DNA of 64,000 nucleotides from Spodoptera frugiperda (GCF_023101765.2 NC_064236.1:18998993-19062992); one strand, 5' to 3'; counted from the first letter of the stretch, positions 39,640 to 52,359 are shown. Numbers and translations: made by a program. Notes: generated by a model from the sequence alone, not told the origin.

Positions 39640-40080
39640 GAAGATAATGGCCTTCTCACTAGTCGAAGGAACATTCTGGAGTCGGTACTTATATCAGAAA
39701 AAGTCAGCGAGAAGTTCTCCCTGACCGACAATATTTATAGATTTTTATGAGATGAAGACGACAAGTTGTTTTACCGAATGGTAATATTCAACAAAAGATT
39801 AGTTAGATTCGTTGTTGGCTTTTCGGATTGAAGAGCAAAAAAGGACCTTTCGGACTGGCTTTAAAGTGTTTTCCCACCAGAGATGTGCTGTGTAGCTATG
39901 CTCCGAGGATACACGCATCCATAGTACACATAGCATCGTTGCACATAAAGCATATCTTAATTGAATCCGTTTCCACCAGTGCTAAGCTATGTGTACTAAT
40001 GAAAACGATTGGTAGAAGCCAAACGCATCTACAGCACCGTAGCATAGAACATCTCCTGATGGAAAAGCATCCTTAAACTT
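39640..40080. repeat. Repeat-like segment with an open but unsupported frame
   Basis: Contains 'gtgctaagctatgtgtacta' and related inverted words near 39895-39975 ('gctgtgtagctatgctc', 'tagtacacatagcatcg'), typical of a dispersed foldback repeat. The open frame through it starts TTG and has no recognisable content. Confidence 0.35.
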
Positions 40081-40956
40081 GACTCATTCGGCGAAACACA
40101 TCGCGTTTGTAAGTTCAATCTGCGCACTCATTATGGTCTTATAAAGTAGCTAACGAACTGTCCTTCAATGTAAATACTAAGTCAAAACAGTATTAAACCA
40201 ATACAAAATATTAAGATGAGATTTTAGTAGCTTCTACAATAGAGAGATAAGGAATACCACAGCGCCGCTACTGTAAGTACAATAACTTTCTTTTTTTACT
40301 GAGTCTTAGGTATATGCTTCAAGAGTAAATTATAGTTTTTGATTTTGTGATCATGACTGGGCTAAGATCCTAATAGTCCAGTTAATTTAATAATGACTTG
40401 AAGTTAGGAAGAACTAAGTTTAATACACTCTACGTTACACTAGTGCCTCTAGTTATACAATGTAATAGGAAAAAGTTTTGACTAAATAGAAAAATACATA
40501 CACCTTTTTAACATGTCACATATCCTACTGTGGCACCCCCTATTAATACATTACTCCTTTGCATCTAAGTTTATATTGCATAAACTACGTTCTGAATCTA
40601 CGCATAATATACTAAACGTATATAACGTACGTATTATAACTATACACACTAAAAAGATTCGAGAATGAATACCATGATAAAAAAACTCTATAGATTGAAA
40701 CCTTTAAATCTTTTATCATTTCTTTCCAACATACACAAAACATTGCAAAATAGAATTACAAATCGCAACTAAATGTAAAAAATATTATTAATTATTATTA
40801 ACCAAATTAGTCAAAATAAGCCAATTTCAGTTTAAATCTAGATAATACACTAATTTCAGTATTATCACTATTCATTAATATCATTTATTATGCCATTGGA
40901 AAAATGTATTCTTTGTAAATCCCCATAATTATCAGCACACTACTGAGCTCCATCCT

Positions 40957-41118
40957 CAGTACCCTTAGTATGATTATACCTTACGTTTAAAGTAATCGAA
41001 ACGAGAGCGCGTTCGGCGCTATGATTGGCCGGCTCGAATAAACCAACCAATCAGAGCGCCGAACACGCTCTCGTTTCGATTACTTTAAACTTAAAGCAAA
41101 CTCGTACTAAGGGTACTG
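40957..41118. repeat. Palindromic MITE, 162 bp
   Basis: The ends 'cagtacccttagta' and 'tactaagggtactg' are exact inverted copies. Inner arms pair 'taaagtaatcgaaacgagag' with 'ctctcgtttcgattacttta', and 'gttcggcgct' with 'agcgccgaac'. Loop around 41033-41045. Confidence 0.85.
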
Positions 41119-41878
41119 CTTTTTAGCCAACCATCTCCAGTCATACATATGAAGGTAATACTGGTAACTGGACGGTTTTATTTCGTTTGTGTTAGATTCA
41201 TTGGTAAAGTGATTTTAATATACTAATAGCGGTTACACACCTTAAGATTTAATTGTGCATTAACCGTATAACGGTAAAACGGCGTGAATAGAATTCAAAG
41301 GGTGAATAAACAAAAGAATGGGGTGAATAGACGTTAGAACATTTTCATAACATTTATTCAATCCTCGAATTTTATTCATTACGATTTACGGTAGTGAATA
41401 TGATTGTTAAAGTCGGACTGTACAGTTAAATCGTAAAATGTGTAGTCTATAAAGTAAGATTTTCGATTGAAGAATAACATTTTGCCTAATGATATAATAA
41501 CATGAATAACGTATACAAAATTTCGTTTCATTAAATATTTACATAGTAGGAGCGTTGGTTGAAAAATAGTACGAATTCTATTTTATAATTAAAACAGTTT
41601 CAGTAAAGAAAAAATAAGTTTAACAATACGAAGCTCTTTCTAAGTGACAACTTTAAACGAGTCGTCTAGGTAGTTGTATAAAAAAAAGTAAACTGTACTA
41701 GGAAACATAGAATAAAAATAGAACTAATAATATAATAAGTTGATAAAAGTATCATTAACATCATCATCATCAGTTGATATTTGTATGAAACAGAATAATA
41801 TTTAGGCCATGACTTTTAATTGATGAACATTTAACGAAGTAACGAAGTCAAATATAATTCATAGAAGAATCATCTGAT

Positions 41879-43165
41879 ATACCGTAAAACATGGCAACTT
41901 TACCATATTTTGGAACAAAAATCGAAATATATTTTTAACCATAAGACGCATAGAAACCAAAACTATATATTTAGAATTGTAGTCTATCTGGCTCACTTTA
42001 CCGTAATCGTCATTATATACAAACGCTTACTTTAGCCGTAGTAAAGAAAAAACAACATGGGTAAAGATACCAAATTTTTGGCAACTTTACCTACGCGCCG
42101 TATTCATCGTGTATTGCATATTAAAGAGTTGTTGAGGTACAGAGGGCTTCATCTAGGACCTCTTCGTATTATAATGCAAACAATATGAGGAAATCTATAA
42201 AGATAACGGCTACACAGACAGTCGGGAAAGTTGCCACGGGTTTCATCGTAATTTACATACAAATAATTTGTTACGCTCGGGGTTGTCAAAAAATGAGAAT
42301 TATTTTTATGACATGTATATTTAAAAAAAATATAAACCTTAAACCTAAAGTAAAAAAAAGCATAAATATCTGACATAAATATTGTTCCCTTTTAAACTAA
42401 ATTAAGTTCTAAAATTTTAAGTATTTATGTTTAAAATTGTAAAAAAAGGCTACAAAATAATGTTTAATCTTTTGACTTTTTAATTTTTTGACTTCACTAT
42501 CTTCATAGCTAATTTTAACATTACTTTCGTATACTTTTTATATTGTCTAACTCCGAGTTATCTGCGGTTTTGTTTCATGTGAGCCATTTTGGCTCTAAAA
42601 CAAAAGGTATTATTAAATACATTATAACTTATCATCTAGGATATTCACTATTATGCTGGGAAATTTAGGTATTTGAAAATGGTTACATACACACAAACAA
42701 GAAAAAAACATTTATTGCCAACCCTAACTGTAGGTAAAGTTGCCACAAAGCAGGCCGTGGCAACTTTACCTAACCTGTGTCAACATTACCGAAGCGATTA
42801 TTTATCAATAAATTAAAGAAAAAGCAATTGCTGACATTACAACAGTAATCCCAACTATATTATACATTCAAGATCAAAATTTCACTCACCTGTGACATAT
42901 AATTAAGGCTCTGTGAGCACAATTTGGGAACTACTAACTTTTAGCACATTTTCACGCACTACACTGTGACGGCCATTACTGGCATAATAGCAGTCTTGCG
43001 TCTACGCAAAATATAGTAAATATTTCTTTTTAATGTCTAAAAAATACTACTATTACAAAACAGAATTCTAGTGGGTAGATTTTTAGATAAATGAGTTTAT
43101 ACTGAATACCTATAGTATGGTAAAGTTGCCAAGGGTCTGGTAAAGTTGCCATAGTTTACCGGTAA
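41879..43165. mobile_element. Probable non-autonomous DNA transposon with repeated 13-mer TGGCAACTTTACC
   Basis: The left end is 'accgtaaaacatggcaactt' and the right end, read in reverse, is 'accggtaaactatggcaact'. The word TGGCAACTTTACC or its reverse GGTAAAGTTGCCA occurs at about 41892, 42079, 42732, 42766, 43119 and 43138, with degenerate forms near 41990, 42225 and 42778. Copies near the left point one way and those at the right end the other. No credible transposase ORF inside the 1.3 kb. Confidence 0.6.
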
Positions 43166-43229
43166 TAAAATATAATTATCTTGATTAAAACTTAACTTAA
43201 GATGTTTAGCCATTTCTTCTTGAGGACAT

Positions 43230-43584
43230 ACTGCCACACTCAGAGTCATTTAATGATTACTTAAACTATTCTTTAGTAAGGATTTTGTATGGAAAACAAT
43301 TGCTAAGGATTGGGTTAAGTAACCATTAAATGTCTCTGAGTGCGCGAGATAGTGTTGTAATGTTTATACCTTCTCCGTACGAGAAGTAGCCTTTATACCC
43401 ATTTAACCTATTAGTTAGGTAACCTGACATACTGCCGTACTTAAAAGTCATTTAATGGTAACTTGACCCAGTTCTTAGCAATAGAACAAATTCGTTACCA
43501 ATGAATAAGTTTAAGTAATAATTAAATGTCTAAGTACGGCAGTAAGGAATAGTTTTAATCATTAAATGTCTCTGAATACGGCAG
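43230..43584. repeat. M1 foldback MITEs: two copies and a half copy
   Basis: Copies at 43230-43343 and 43431-43543 and a right-hand half at 43553-43584. Each starts or ends with 'actgcc(g/a)(t/c)ac(t)' and contains 'catttaatg' and 'aaccattaaatg'-type inverted words, as at 14015-14130. Confidence 0.7.
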
Positions 43585-46500
43585 AAAAACAGACAGATTG
43601 ATTTATGTCTGATGGCACTATATTATGTCCCACTAAATGTACTAAATAATGTTGAAAGGTACATCAAAAACGATATACAGTAAAATCAACCCAAGAACTT
43701 GATATGTAAGTAAATTATTTAAAACAGATTGCTTCAGTACGGAGATAGTAACCATTGATAATTACTGCCAATTCTTATAAAAGATGTTGTTTTTTAATTT
43801 CTAGTTACTGTCTATGTAGTGAGGAAATACTATCTGGGCTGGATACCAAATTCTTGTGCATTTTTTCACCAGGATATAACAAGAACCGTAAGATTATAAA
43901 TTTCCCAGAAAAAATATAAACTTAGGAAAATTTAAATTATATAAACTTCCTAGGATATGTAAAATAATTAAAAAATCTAGGAAACTTACATAGGATTCTA
44001 AATGTATCTCACAATTGGGTATTTACCACGAGACGTAACAAATCGATACATTTTAAAGAAATGTGCGTCGTAAAATAATAACATTCATCTCTCGTTTAGA
44101 ATCCTACAGAAGTTTATATTTCCTAGCAATTTTATAAACTTATGGCTCTTGTTATTTTCACACATACATTAACTAACATGTCACAAACATCCATATATAA
44201 TCCATAGCCAATTCAATCTATAATAATGTTAATTGTAAATAAGGAATTAATTAATAATTCTCGGAATATCAAACCAAATCTTAATTCTTGGCACTAGCAA
44301 TAGACATTATAGTAATAATTTAGAAAATGAGCCTTATATGAACTTTTCATAAAATAGTGCAATGTCTAATAGTTAATAAGTAACTTAATATACAACACAA
44401 ATCTTACAATTAAGGTATATAGTATACCTTCATTGTTTCAATGTATTATAAAATTTTAAATCATGAATCATCATAAACAAACTGTCTAGGAAAGGAGCTG
44501 ATTTTTAAATTAAATGTAACACCTTTCTATATACTGTCAGCCACATAACATTACATAAACTTGAAACCAGAAGACATGTACCTATGTAGTATGTACATAT
44601 TTTTATTTAGCCGTATATTAATTGTAGTCAAATATTAAAAATTACGCAGTCCGCTATAAAAGTGGTAGGTATGTACTTCATTAATAAATTCACAGGTTTT
44701 TAGTCAAAACACAATATTTAGAAATAGGAACTTTAAGATCTTGTGACAAAGTTCATTATTTATTGTTAGGGCCATACGAGTAATATTGAATATTAGTTAG
44801 TATGTACTGGTAAAAATTATGTGAGGCGTTTTGGGGTTTTAGGTTTAGCTGAATCTCACCGGAAGACTCGGTCTCGAGTAACTACGTATTATTTGAAAAA
44901 TACTAATTAATTTCTAATAGTTAAGTACATAAACCGTCTATGGTATGTCCATGGAGACTTGGCGCCCAAGTCTAAGCGAGGTTGAGGTAGAAGATTGACA
45001 TTCCATTTTATGGGCTGACAAAAATAGGATGGAAAAAAGCCTTTGATACTAAATGAGAATGAAAAGCGTTAAAGTAGCCTCACCTAATTGTTTGTCGTGC
45101 CTTTACTTTGAAATCAAGAAATACGCTTGAATGCTGAAACAGTACTCAATTTGAAGTTGTACTTAAATACTGCATAAAGTAGTTAGAAGATAGAAATATG
45201 TTAGAGAGCGTCCTATAATTGAGTGCCGTTTTAGTATTCACGTAAAATGTCATTCACTAGAATATTATTATATTTTTGTGATTATACAATAGGCGCATAG
45301 ACGAGTCGGGGGCATCCGCCGTACTTGTGAGTGTCTTGCACATGAGAAGGGTAAAAATTGAACGCAATAGTGCGTGCGTAAAACATTGCTAGAGAAGCCC
45401 CCTCTCTAGCAATGTTTTTAAATAACCAATTTTTTTTTAGGAATAGTAAATTCTCCTTTCGCAATGGGCCTCAGTCAAGGCGACTATCTGTTATTGTTGA
45501 AATAATTTTAAATTTTGGCATTCCATATATTTTAGTTTTTTTGACAACATCAACTATGTAATAAAATAGAAGCAGTCTATGATTCTGTGGTACAAATGTG
45601 TAGTGTTTCTTATTTAAATTCCTTTAATTAATATTAAAGTCATCAGTTATAATGAATGCAATATTGACAATAATAATCCCGTTAAATAATTTTGTTTCTT
45701 AAATCCCTTCTTAAGCAGGCAGGCAATATCGGCCTCATCTAGCTTAGTTTTAAAATAAAACCTATGTAAAACTTTCCATCTGTAGCCTGTTTACAGAGAT
45801 AAACATCGTTTTATTTAGTTTCATGTAGCATTAAAGAATGGATAGTAATTTTGACTAAATCTGAAGGAAGCATGGACAGGAACATAGAGTACACAATACC
45901 AATTGTCGTTTTCTAATACAATATACACACTACTACACCAAACATATATAATTTACTGGTACAAAGATGGGTTTCTGTCTTTAGATCTATATACTGCTAT
46001 ACCTACAGGTATGTACTGTGGTTGCTTCTCACATACTAACATTTAAATAGTTACTGGATTTTAGGGGCAAGCAGAGGTGCATATAACTAAAGTAACACAT
46101 TTTATAACCAGTTAAACTATAAGTTCTATTAAATATGGAACAAATATATTATTAGACACTGGTTTGAATTCAAAATTCAACAATTTGATTATCGAATCTA
46201 AATACGAAAACTAAACGAACCAATATAAAAACTGGTTAAAACCAATTGAAAATCACCTGTGCTTAATGCATATAACATTTTTTTTTAAGGAATTACTAAA
46301 ATAAAAGATGCATTCAACACAAAAACTGAATAATGCATAGAATACCTGTAGACACAAATGTGCTGTATACGTTATGCATTAAAAAGTTTTTTATATCCAT
46401 TTCCAAGGAAATTTTATGCATGAGAACACGCTCCCCTCGGACAAGACACTCATAATTCAAACACTCGATGATAATTTTACCTTGAAACTTCACTCATATA

Positions 46501-46604
46501 AAACTGCGACAACTTCAATGGAATTTTCCCAAAGGAAATATTAGTTTGTGAGAAGTAATTTAAACCTAAATTAAGCTGCCTATACCTATACGTACATATA
46601 AAAT
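43585..46604. other. Gene-free stretch
   Basis: AT-rich with no exon supported. A short inverted word pair 'ctctagcaatgtttt' / 'aaaacattgctagag' lies at about 45382-45420. Part of the proximal end may be 3' UTR of the minus-strand gene at 46605-52359. Confidence 0.35.
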
Positions 46605-47017
46605 CTATGATTGTAAAGTTTTGTGGCTGAACACCGAGTGAATGTACGGGGCCACCATCGGAGGAACGGCGGATGTGGACTCCGGAGGTTGTTCTTTCTC
46701 CTTGTTATTCTTAGTCTTCCTGAATTGGAAGCCGTTTTTCCTGAGGATCTTCCTCAACGTCTCTCGAGATCCTTTGAAGTTAATTTCTTCTTTTAATATC
46801 TGCAGAAGTTTGTTGATGGTTGGTACTTCTTTCTTGAATGCATAGAACTCATGGATTTTTCTGCGTATAACCTGGAGGTCGTATTCGTCTACTTCTATCT
46901 TGCCCTTGGTTCTGACGCGTTTCTTTGGAGTTTTCTTCAGCGTTTCAGGGTCCAGCAAGCCTTGCTCGACCAGCCTCGCCTCTTTCACGATGTTCAGGAC
47001 TGTGCGTTCCGATACTC
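46605..47017 (-). CDS. HTH-protein exon 2
   Basis: Begins after an atttcag acceptor with 2 nt completing the split Gly codon, then VSERTVLNIVKEARLVEQG. Ends SHKTLQS and TAG. Intact for 136 codons. Confidence 0.75.
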
Positions 47018-50000
47018 CTGAAATGATATAGCTTTTTGATTAGACAAGTTTATGTAACTAATTTGTTGTTTCTGCTATTTCCGCTACGACTAGTCAAAGG
47101 TGGCGTCTACAAGAGACTTTCTTAAGTACTGATGTCATTGATGCATTTTCGTGCAGTTTTCCTATGTCTTTTTAATGTTGTTTATCATCATCATCATCAT
47201 CATCATCAGCCTATAGCAGTCCACTGCTGGACATAGGCCTCCCCAATTGTTCGCCACTTTGCTCTATCACTAGCGACTCGCATCCAGCTCCTGCCAGCCA
47301 TCCTGCGCAGATCGTCACTCCACCTCGCCTGGGGGCGTCCTACACTACGTTTACCGAGACGCGGTCTCCACTCCAGGACTCGCTTACCCCAACGGTTGTC
47401 GGTCCTGCGGCTAATATGGCCGGCCCACTGCCACTTCAGCTTGCTGATCCGGTGGGCTATGTCGATCACCTTGGTTCTCTGCCGAATCACTTCGTTTCGA
47501 ATGCGATTTCGGAGAGAGACACCGAGCATAGCCCTTTCCATAGCCCGCTGAGCGACTTTGAGTTTGTGGACCAGTCTAGCCGTAAGTGTCCACGTTTCGG
47601 CACCGTATGTCATTACGGGTAGGACGCACTGGTTAAAGACTTTCGTCTTTAGGCACTGTGGGATTGACGATGAGAAGACTCGACGGAGTTTTCCGAAAGC
47701 TGCCCAACCCAACTGAATTCTCCTATTCACCTCATCCTCAAAGTTGTTTCTACCTAACTGCAACGTTTGCCCGAGGTAGACATATTTCTGAACAACTTCG
47801 AGGACGGCTCCGTGAATCGCAATCGGTTCCGGTAGAACATGTTCATTGAACATGACCTTGGTTTTGTCCAAGTTCATCCGTAGGCCGATGCGTGCAGAGG
47901 AGTCAGCCAGGTCGTTCAGCATCCCTTGTAGGTCCTGCAGCGTTTCTGCCATTATGACGATATCATCTGCGAATCGCAAGTGAGAGATGTGTTCGCCATT
48001 GATATTGATGCCACGTCCTTTCCAGTGCAGCGTCTTGAACATATCCTCCATTGCATTAGTGAACAGTTTCGGGGATATGACGTCCCCTTGTCTCACTCCT
48101 CGATGCAATGGTATGAGACGTGTTTGCTGATTCTGTACTTGGACGGACATAGTGGCGACTTCGTAAAGACATGTCATCACTTGGATGTATCGCCAATCAA
48201 CCTGGCATCGCTGCAAGGACTCCAGGACAGACCAGATTTCTATCGAGTCAAAGGCCTTCTCATAGTCCACAAATGCTAGGCACAGGGGCTGATTATACTC
48301 TTCGGTTTTCTGTATAATCTGCCGCACTGTGTGGATGTGGTCTATGGTGCCGTATCCGCTCCGAAATCCAGCCTGTTCCGGTGGTTGGAATTCGTCGAGT
48401 CTTCGCGCAAGACGGTTCGTGATCACTCTTGAGAACAGCTTATAGACGTGGCTTAGAAGCGAAATGGGTCGATAGTTCTTCAGAAGGCTTTTGTCCCCTT
48501 TCTTGAAGAACAAGACGACCACACTTCTGCTCCACGCCTCTGGAGTTCTCCTTCAAATAGGACAGCGTTAAAAAGCTTTGGAGCTCCCTCAGTACGGGTT
48601 TGCCTCCAGCCTTTAGCAACTCTGTGGTAACGCCGTCCTCTCCAGGGGCTTTTCCATTTTTAAGCTGCCCAAGAGCAATCTCGACTTCGCCAATGCTGAC
48701 TTCTGGCAGGTCTTCAGTGAAATGGCGCGTTAATGTAGCTCTAGAGTCCTCATTTTCGGGATCAGGGCGAGATGCATGTGAAGCGTATAACCGGCTATAG
48801 AAGTCCTCTATTTCCGAAAGAACCGCCGGCTTAGAGGCAACAACTTCTCCAGTTGCTGTGGTCAGTTTCGTCAGGTGGCTTCTGCCGAGAGATTGTACGA
48901 ACACCTTAGACCCCCGATTCTGCTCGATGGCTTTTTCAATAGAAGCGGTATTAGAGCACCGGAGGTCGTGCCGCACGCGTTTGTTGATCTCCCGGTTCAG
49001 TGCTCGTTTTCCTGACGAAGTGACGGGTGGGTTTTCACGTCGTTTCCTCATCAGCCCCAGGGTCTCCTCGGAAAGTTTAGACTTCCTGCCCTTACGTCGC
49101 ATGTTACAGAATCTCGTACCTTCGTCCCTGAGGACTCGAACTACATTTTCTAGGTTCTGGTTAACGTCCGTTGTGGTTTCCAAGGTAGCAAATCGGTTTT
49201 CCAGATTAAGCTGGAACGTTTCAGATCCAGTGATGGTTTGGAGCATAGTAGGTCGGAGCCTGGACTTCATCAAACGGACACGTTCGGCTTTAAAGTCGAT
49301 ATTCAGAGTGCCTCGGACAAGTCTGTGATCACTGCCGGTGTTAAACCTGTTGATCACGGAGACATCTCTGAATATGTATCGCCTGTCCGCTATGATGAAG
49401 TCGATCTCATTTTTTGTCATAGTGTCGGGGCTCCGCCAGGTCCACTTCCTTTGGGGCTGCTTTTTGAAGAACGAGTTCATCAAGAACAGCCCCTCTCGTT
49501 CGAGGAAGTTGACCAGCATCCGCCCCCTATGGTTTCTGACTCCAAAACCATGGGATCCTACTACCGATTCACTGCAATTCTGTACTCCCACTTTAGCGTT
49601 AAAGTCTCCCATGACAACATTGTAGTGGGTCTTAGTAGTGAAGTGGAGGGCCCTCGATATGTCATCGAACATTTCCTCCACCTCATCATCTGAATGTGCC
49701 GAGGTCGGTGCGTACACTTGCACCACCTTAAGGCTGTACCTCTCGGTGAGCTTGATAATGAGGTACGCTACCCTGCTCGACACACTAGATATTTCCACAA
49801 CGTTATCAGAGAGAGACTTATTGACCAGAAACCCAACGCCACCTTGGGATTGTTGGTCTCCCTCTCGGAAGTACATTAGGTGGCCGGACTCTAGGGTTAC
49901 GGTGTCCTCCCCCTCTCTTCGGACTTCGCTTAACCCCAGAACGTGCCACCTAATCTTCCCAAGCTCCACCTCCAGTTGCGCCAGATGCGAGTCAAGCCGT

Positions 50001-52359
50001 AGTGTGCGTCCGTTGTACGTCGCCAGGGTCAATTTGTTTTGGTGGCCTCCCATAACCCGGGGATTCTTCGCACCCCCTGCCCCGCCGCTACCATGACCGC
50101 CACCGTGGCCAGGCCTAGCGGGGCCGCCGGGAACTAGGGGCCGCGGCCTTGTTCTTTTAAACATTGGAGGAGTTGCCCGTAATCAATGTTGTAACAAATG
50201 TTGTTTATGCATTTACATTATTGCACAGCATACCCTGTTACAGTTCAAATGAAACCGATAGAGTTGCGAGTACCGAACCCGCGACACAATGTGTTTAGTT
50301 ATTAAGTTGTGTCAATTTGTCAATCATAGTTACAACAACTTTACATTTAGTTAATTTAATTTGTTAGACATATAAAAGGATCAACTTTTATATTTCGCTA
50401 GTAAAAATAATTGTAACTATAAAAAATACGTCATGAAACGGATTTCGCGAGGCTCTGTGATACACTTTAATTATAATATAGTAGCTTAGGTGTTTTTGTA
50501 TGAGTAAAAATATAATTAGGCTGCAGCTTGATGAATCAATCGCAGTACTCAGGCAAGTAGTTATCGCATCAACTATAGGATACAGATAAACTAAGCTCGA
50601 TAAAGGCGTTTTGATTTCAACAATGATCAGCAAAACCATAACATTATTATTTGTTTGCATTGCACTTTGTAATGATAACCATTTTTCAAATAATGATTGA
50701 AATTTTCGAAATTTTTCATAACTAGGTACTATTGAATCGCGATCTATATGATATGGCAATGATATGGCATGGTCACTCATAACATAAGTGATAAGATGTT
50801 ACATTGTACACACTATACCTAGAGAATGCCTTAAGGCAGGGATGGAGAATGATTGTATCAGTGGTGGCCCACAGCACACTAATATTGCTCATACCATTGA
50901 TAAAAATATGGTCCTGTGCCTGTTGCTATTCAGATATAAATAACATTAACTAAATGACTCCAGTTCAGTATGAATTTTGCTTAACAAACTACCAAAAAAT
51001 GTAATATATTTTTTATGGCACACAAAGCATTTCAGAAGACATTTATTTTTAAATGGCCTGTTGTAATGTAAAGCTTTGCCATTTCTGCCTTACACTACTT
51101 CACACAGTAAATAGGGAACTTAATGGGCATTAATATATAATAATAATATGTAAATGAATAAATAAATATATAGTATGTATATACTATATGTATATACTTC
51201 AGCCTAATACTTTCAGAGCACATTAAAATGTTAAATTTAACTTAACATAAATTAAAAAAATCAGAATTGCAAACACAATCTAGAACAAAATGCCTTTGAA
51301 AAAGAGATAATATATCAAAAATAATGCATAATGTATACATCACATCGCAAAGTCAAAGTCAAAGTCAAAGCATTTATTTCAATTAATCCTAAATTAGGCA
51401 CTTTTGAAATGTCAAATTGAATTGACAGTCAAGTGAAGCTAGGTGCTTGTTCCAAAGTATTGCTTTGAATGGAGAAGAATGAGCAAGAAACTCAATTCTC
51501 AACTCAAAACGCACAACTGAGAAATACAATGTAAATATATTCGCTGGCTCACATCGAGTCTCAAGATACTACTTTGAAATTTAAAACAATCTTTATCATG
51601 TAGCATATCAAATGCAGAGTCGGGTACAATAGCGGAGCAAGGGTATCTAATATAGTAACAAAAGGAGTGCTTCAAGTTCGCATTGAATCATTCCCTGCAC
51701 AATGAAAACTGCAGTGAGCAAACAATAGCGGTGCAATCTGTACATCTTAGCTCATAATCAGACAGCAGCAGATTTAAATGAGACACAATGTATGTTCTAT
51801 TGTGTCTCGTGTGGAATAGTCAAGAGGTTAAACAGCATTTGATTACATTATTAACTTTTTGTTATATTATAACTTATTAGTATTCTAAATATATAGTTCA
51901 GTATAAGCCATACTATTTTAATATGGATTGTGCTATGTATGACAGACCAGATATTTTAATAATGATTCGCAATGAAGAGACCGCATTTAAACTTGATTAA
52001 ACAAACACAACAAATAATATATACATATGTACAATGTTATTGAGTAACTATTAGCTAACAAAGACAAAAAGTAAGATGCAATGTGTATCAGAAAATAGTC
52101 TAATAACTACATTCGCGCAGTTCAGTCCAACGCAAAAACAATAGCAGTACATCTAGTTAGAATACAAAATATGAAATAATTACAACGTTAACGAGCATTA
52201 ATTTCATAGAATACAAGTTTACGAACCTGTAGCGGCGGAAACCCGCACATACACTTTACTGAGTGGTATTATCGGCACTTGCATACGTTTCTCCTCGTCC
52301 ATAAACTCCTTTACTTTCAATATTATCTCCCGGACCTCAGTCGTAATATTTTTCGGCAT
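46605..52359 (-). CDS. Transposase-HTH-derived small protein gene, two exons (about 181 aa)
   Basis: Exon 1 runs 52359-52227 (ATG; 44 codons plus 1 nt) and exon 2 runs 47017-46605 (stop TAG). The donor ACAG/gttcgt and acceptor atttcag/GAG join to restore Gly in AATGVSERTVLNIVKEARLV. Exon 1 is a helical segment (MPKNITTEVREIILKV). Across the joint lies a homeodomain-like helix-turn-helix. Exon 2 then has KGKIEVDEYDLQVIRRKIHE, PTINKLLQILKEEINF and SRETLRKILRKNGFQFRK. I recognise this order as the N-terminal DNA-binding half of a large insect family (VDxFDxxxIRRxIHEFY..K..PT..KL...L) that in transposons precedes a Tc1/mariner-like DDE domain. No DDE part follows; the protein ends in a Pro/Ser tail. 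It looks like a host gene made from a transposase, probably a DNA-binding nuclear protein (inference). The 5.2-kb intron contains an RTE LINE. Confidence 0.7.
47206..48522 (-). pseudogene. RTE LINE: reverse transcriptase, C-terminal frame (438 codons open)
   Basis: The Met at 48522 is not a real start; the frame picks up the RT domain after an indel. Landmarks in order: VVLFFKKGDKSLLKNYRPIS, EQAGFR, LAFVDYEKAFDSI (first catalytic Asp), HRGVRQGDVISPKLF, HLRFADDIVIMAE (catalytic FADD), then LRMNLDKTKVM and KYVYLGQTL. The C-terminal part has CVLPVMTYGAETW and WAGHISRRTDNRWGKRVLEW, which are normal for RTE-type LINEs. It ends at the (gat)n tail. Confidence 0.88.
48440..50164 (-). pseudogene. RTE LINE: endonuclease and start of RT (574 codons open)
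   Basis: After a Gly/Pro-rich leader comes NKLTLATYNGRTLRLDSHLA (the N-terminal TYN motif of AP-like endonucleases). GLSEVRREGEDT (catalytic Glu), VVQVYAPTSAHSDDEVEEMF, NVVMGDFNAKVG (D-x-N) and TGSDHRLVRGTL (terminal SDH) follow. All the metal-binding and catalytic landmarks are present. The frame goes on to LKNGKAPGEDGVTTELLKAG at the start of RT, then leaves the correct frame near SFLTLSYLKE. The product would be LINE ORF2; no separate ORF1 is seen, as is normal for RTE. Confidence 0.88.
50209..52226. other. Intron of the HTH gene outside the LINE
   Basis: No further exon seen. A SINE-head-like word in reverse at about 50255-50300 ('gagtaccgaacccgcgacac'). The frame open at 50388-50780 has no recognisable content. 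Confidence 0.4.
51350..51740 (-). mobile_element. LINE 3'-end fragment (CR1/L2-like)
   Basis: On the minus strand it ends in a (ttgact)n run ('tttgactttgactttgac') preceded by 'gattaattgaaataaatgc', a common insect CR1/L2-type LINE 3' end. It carries no RT landmark. Confidence 0.5.
52227..52359 (-). CDS. HTH-protein exon 1 with start codon
   Basis: ATG at 52359 reads MPKNITTEVREIILKVKEFM and continues to KVYVRVSAAT, followed by donor GT at 52226-52225. The start matches the MPK...T.EVR.II opening typical of the family. Confidence 0.7.

Larger units (their letters stand above)
47186..50196 (-). mobile_element. RTE-type non-LTR retrotransposon, nearly complete, inside the HTH-gene intron
   Basis: The element is flanked by a 12-bp direct repeat AATGTTGTTTAT (47174-47185; 50197-50208), a target-site duplication. 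It lies in the same direction as the host gene. On the minus strand it begins about 30 nt before the ATG at 50164 and ends in a (gat)n run, the short-repeat 3' tail typical of RTE elements. Two frames encode an AP-like endonuclease and a reverse transcriptase. The 3.0-kb length is about full size for RTE. Small indels near 48545-48600 break the single large ORF, so it is inactive or needs recoding. Confidence 0.88.

Noticed and set aside
39828..40076. 82-codon frame beginning TTG
   Set aside because: Lies across a foldback-like dispersed repeat, with no ATG and no recognisable content.
48600..50096. Long plus-strand frames opposite the RTE LINE
   Set aside because: Antisense shadows of the endonuclease/RT coding strand.
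50388..50780. 130-codon open minus-strand frame in the HTH-gene intron
   Set aside because: Hydrophobic but with no motif, homologue or supporting splice signals; probably chance in AT-rich DNA.
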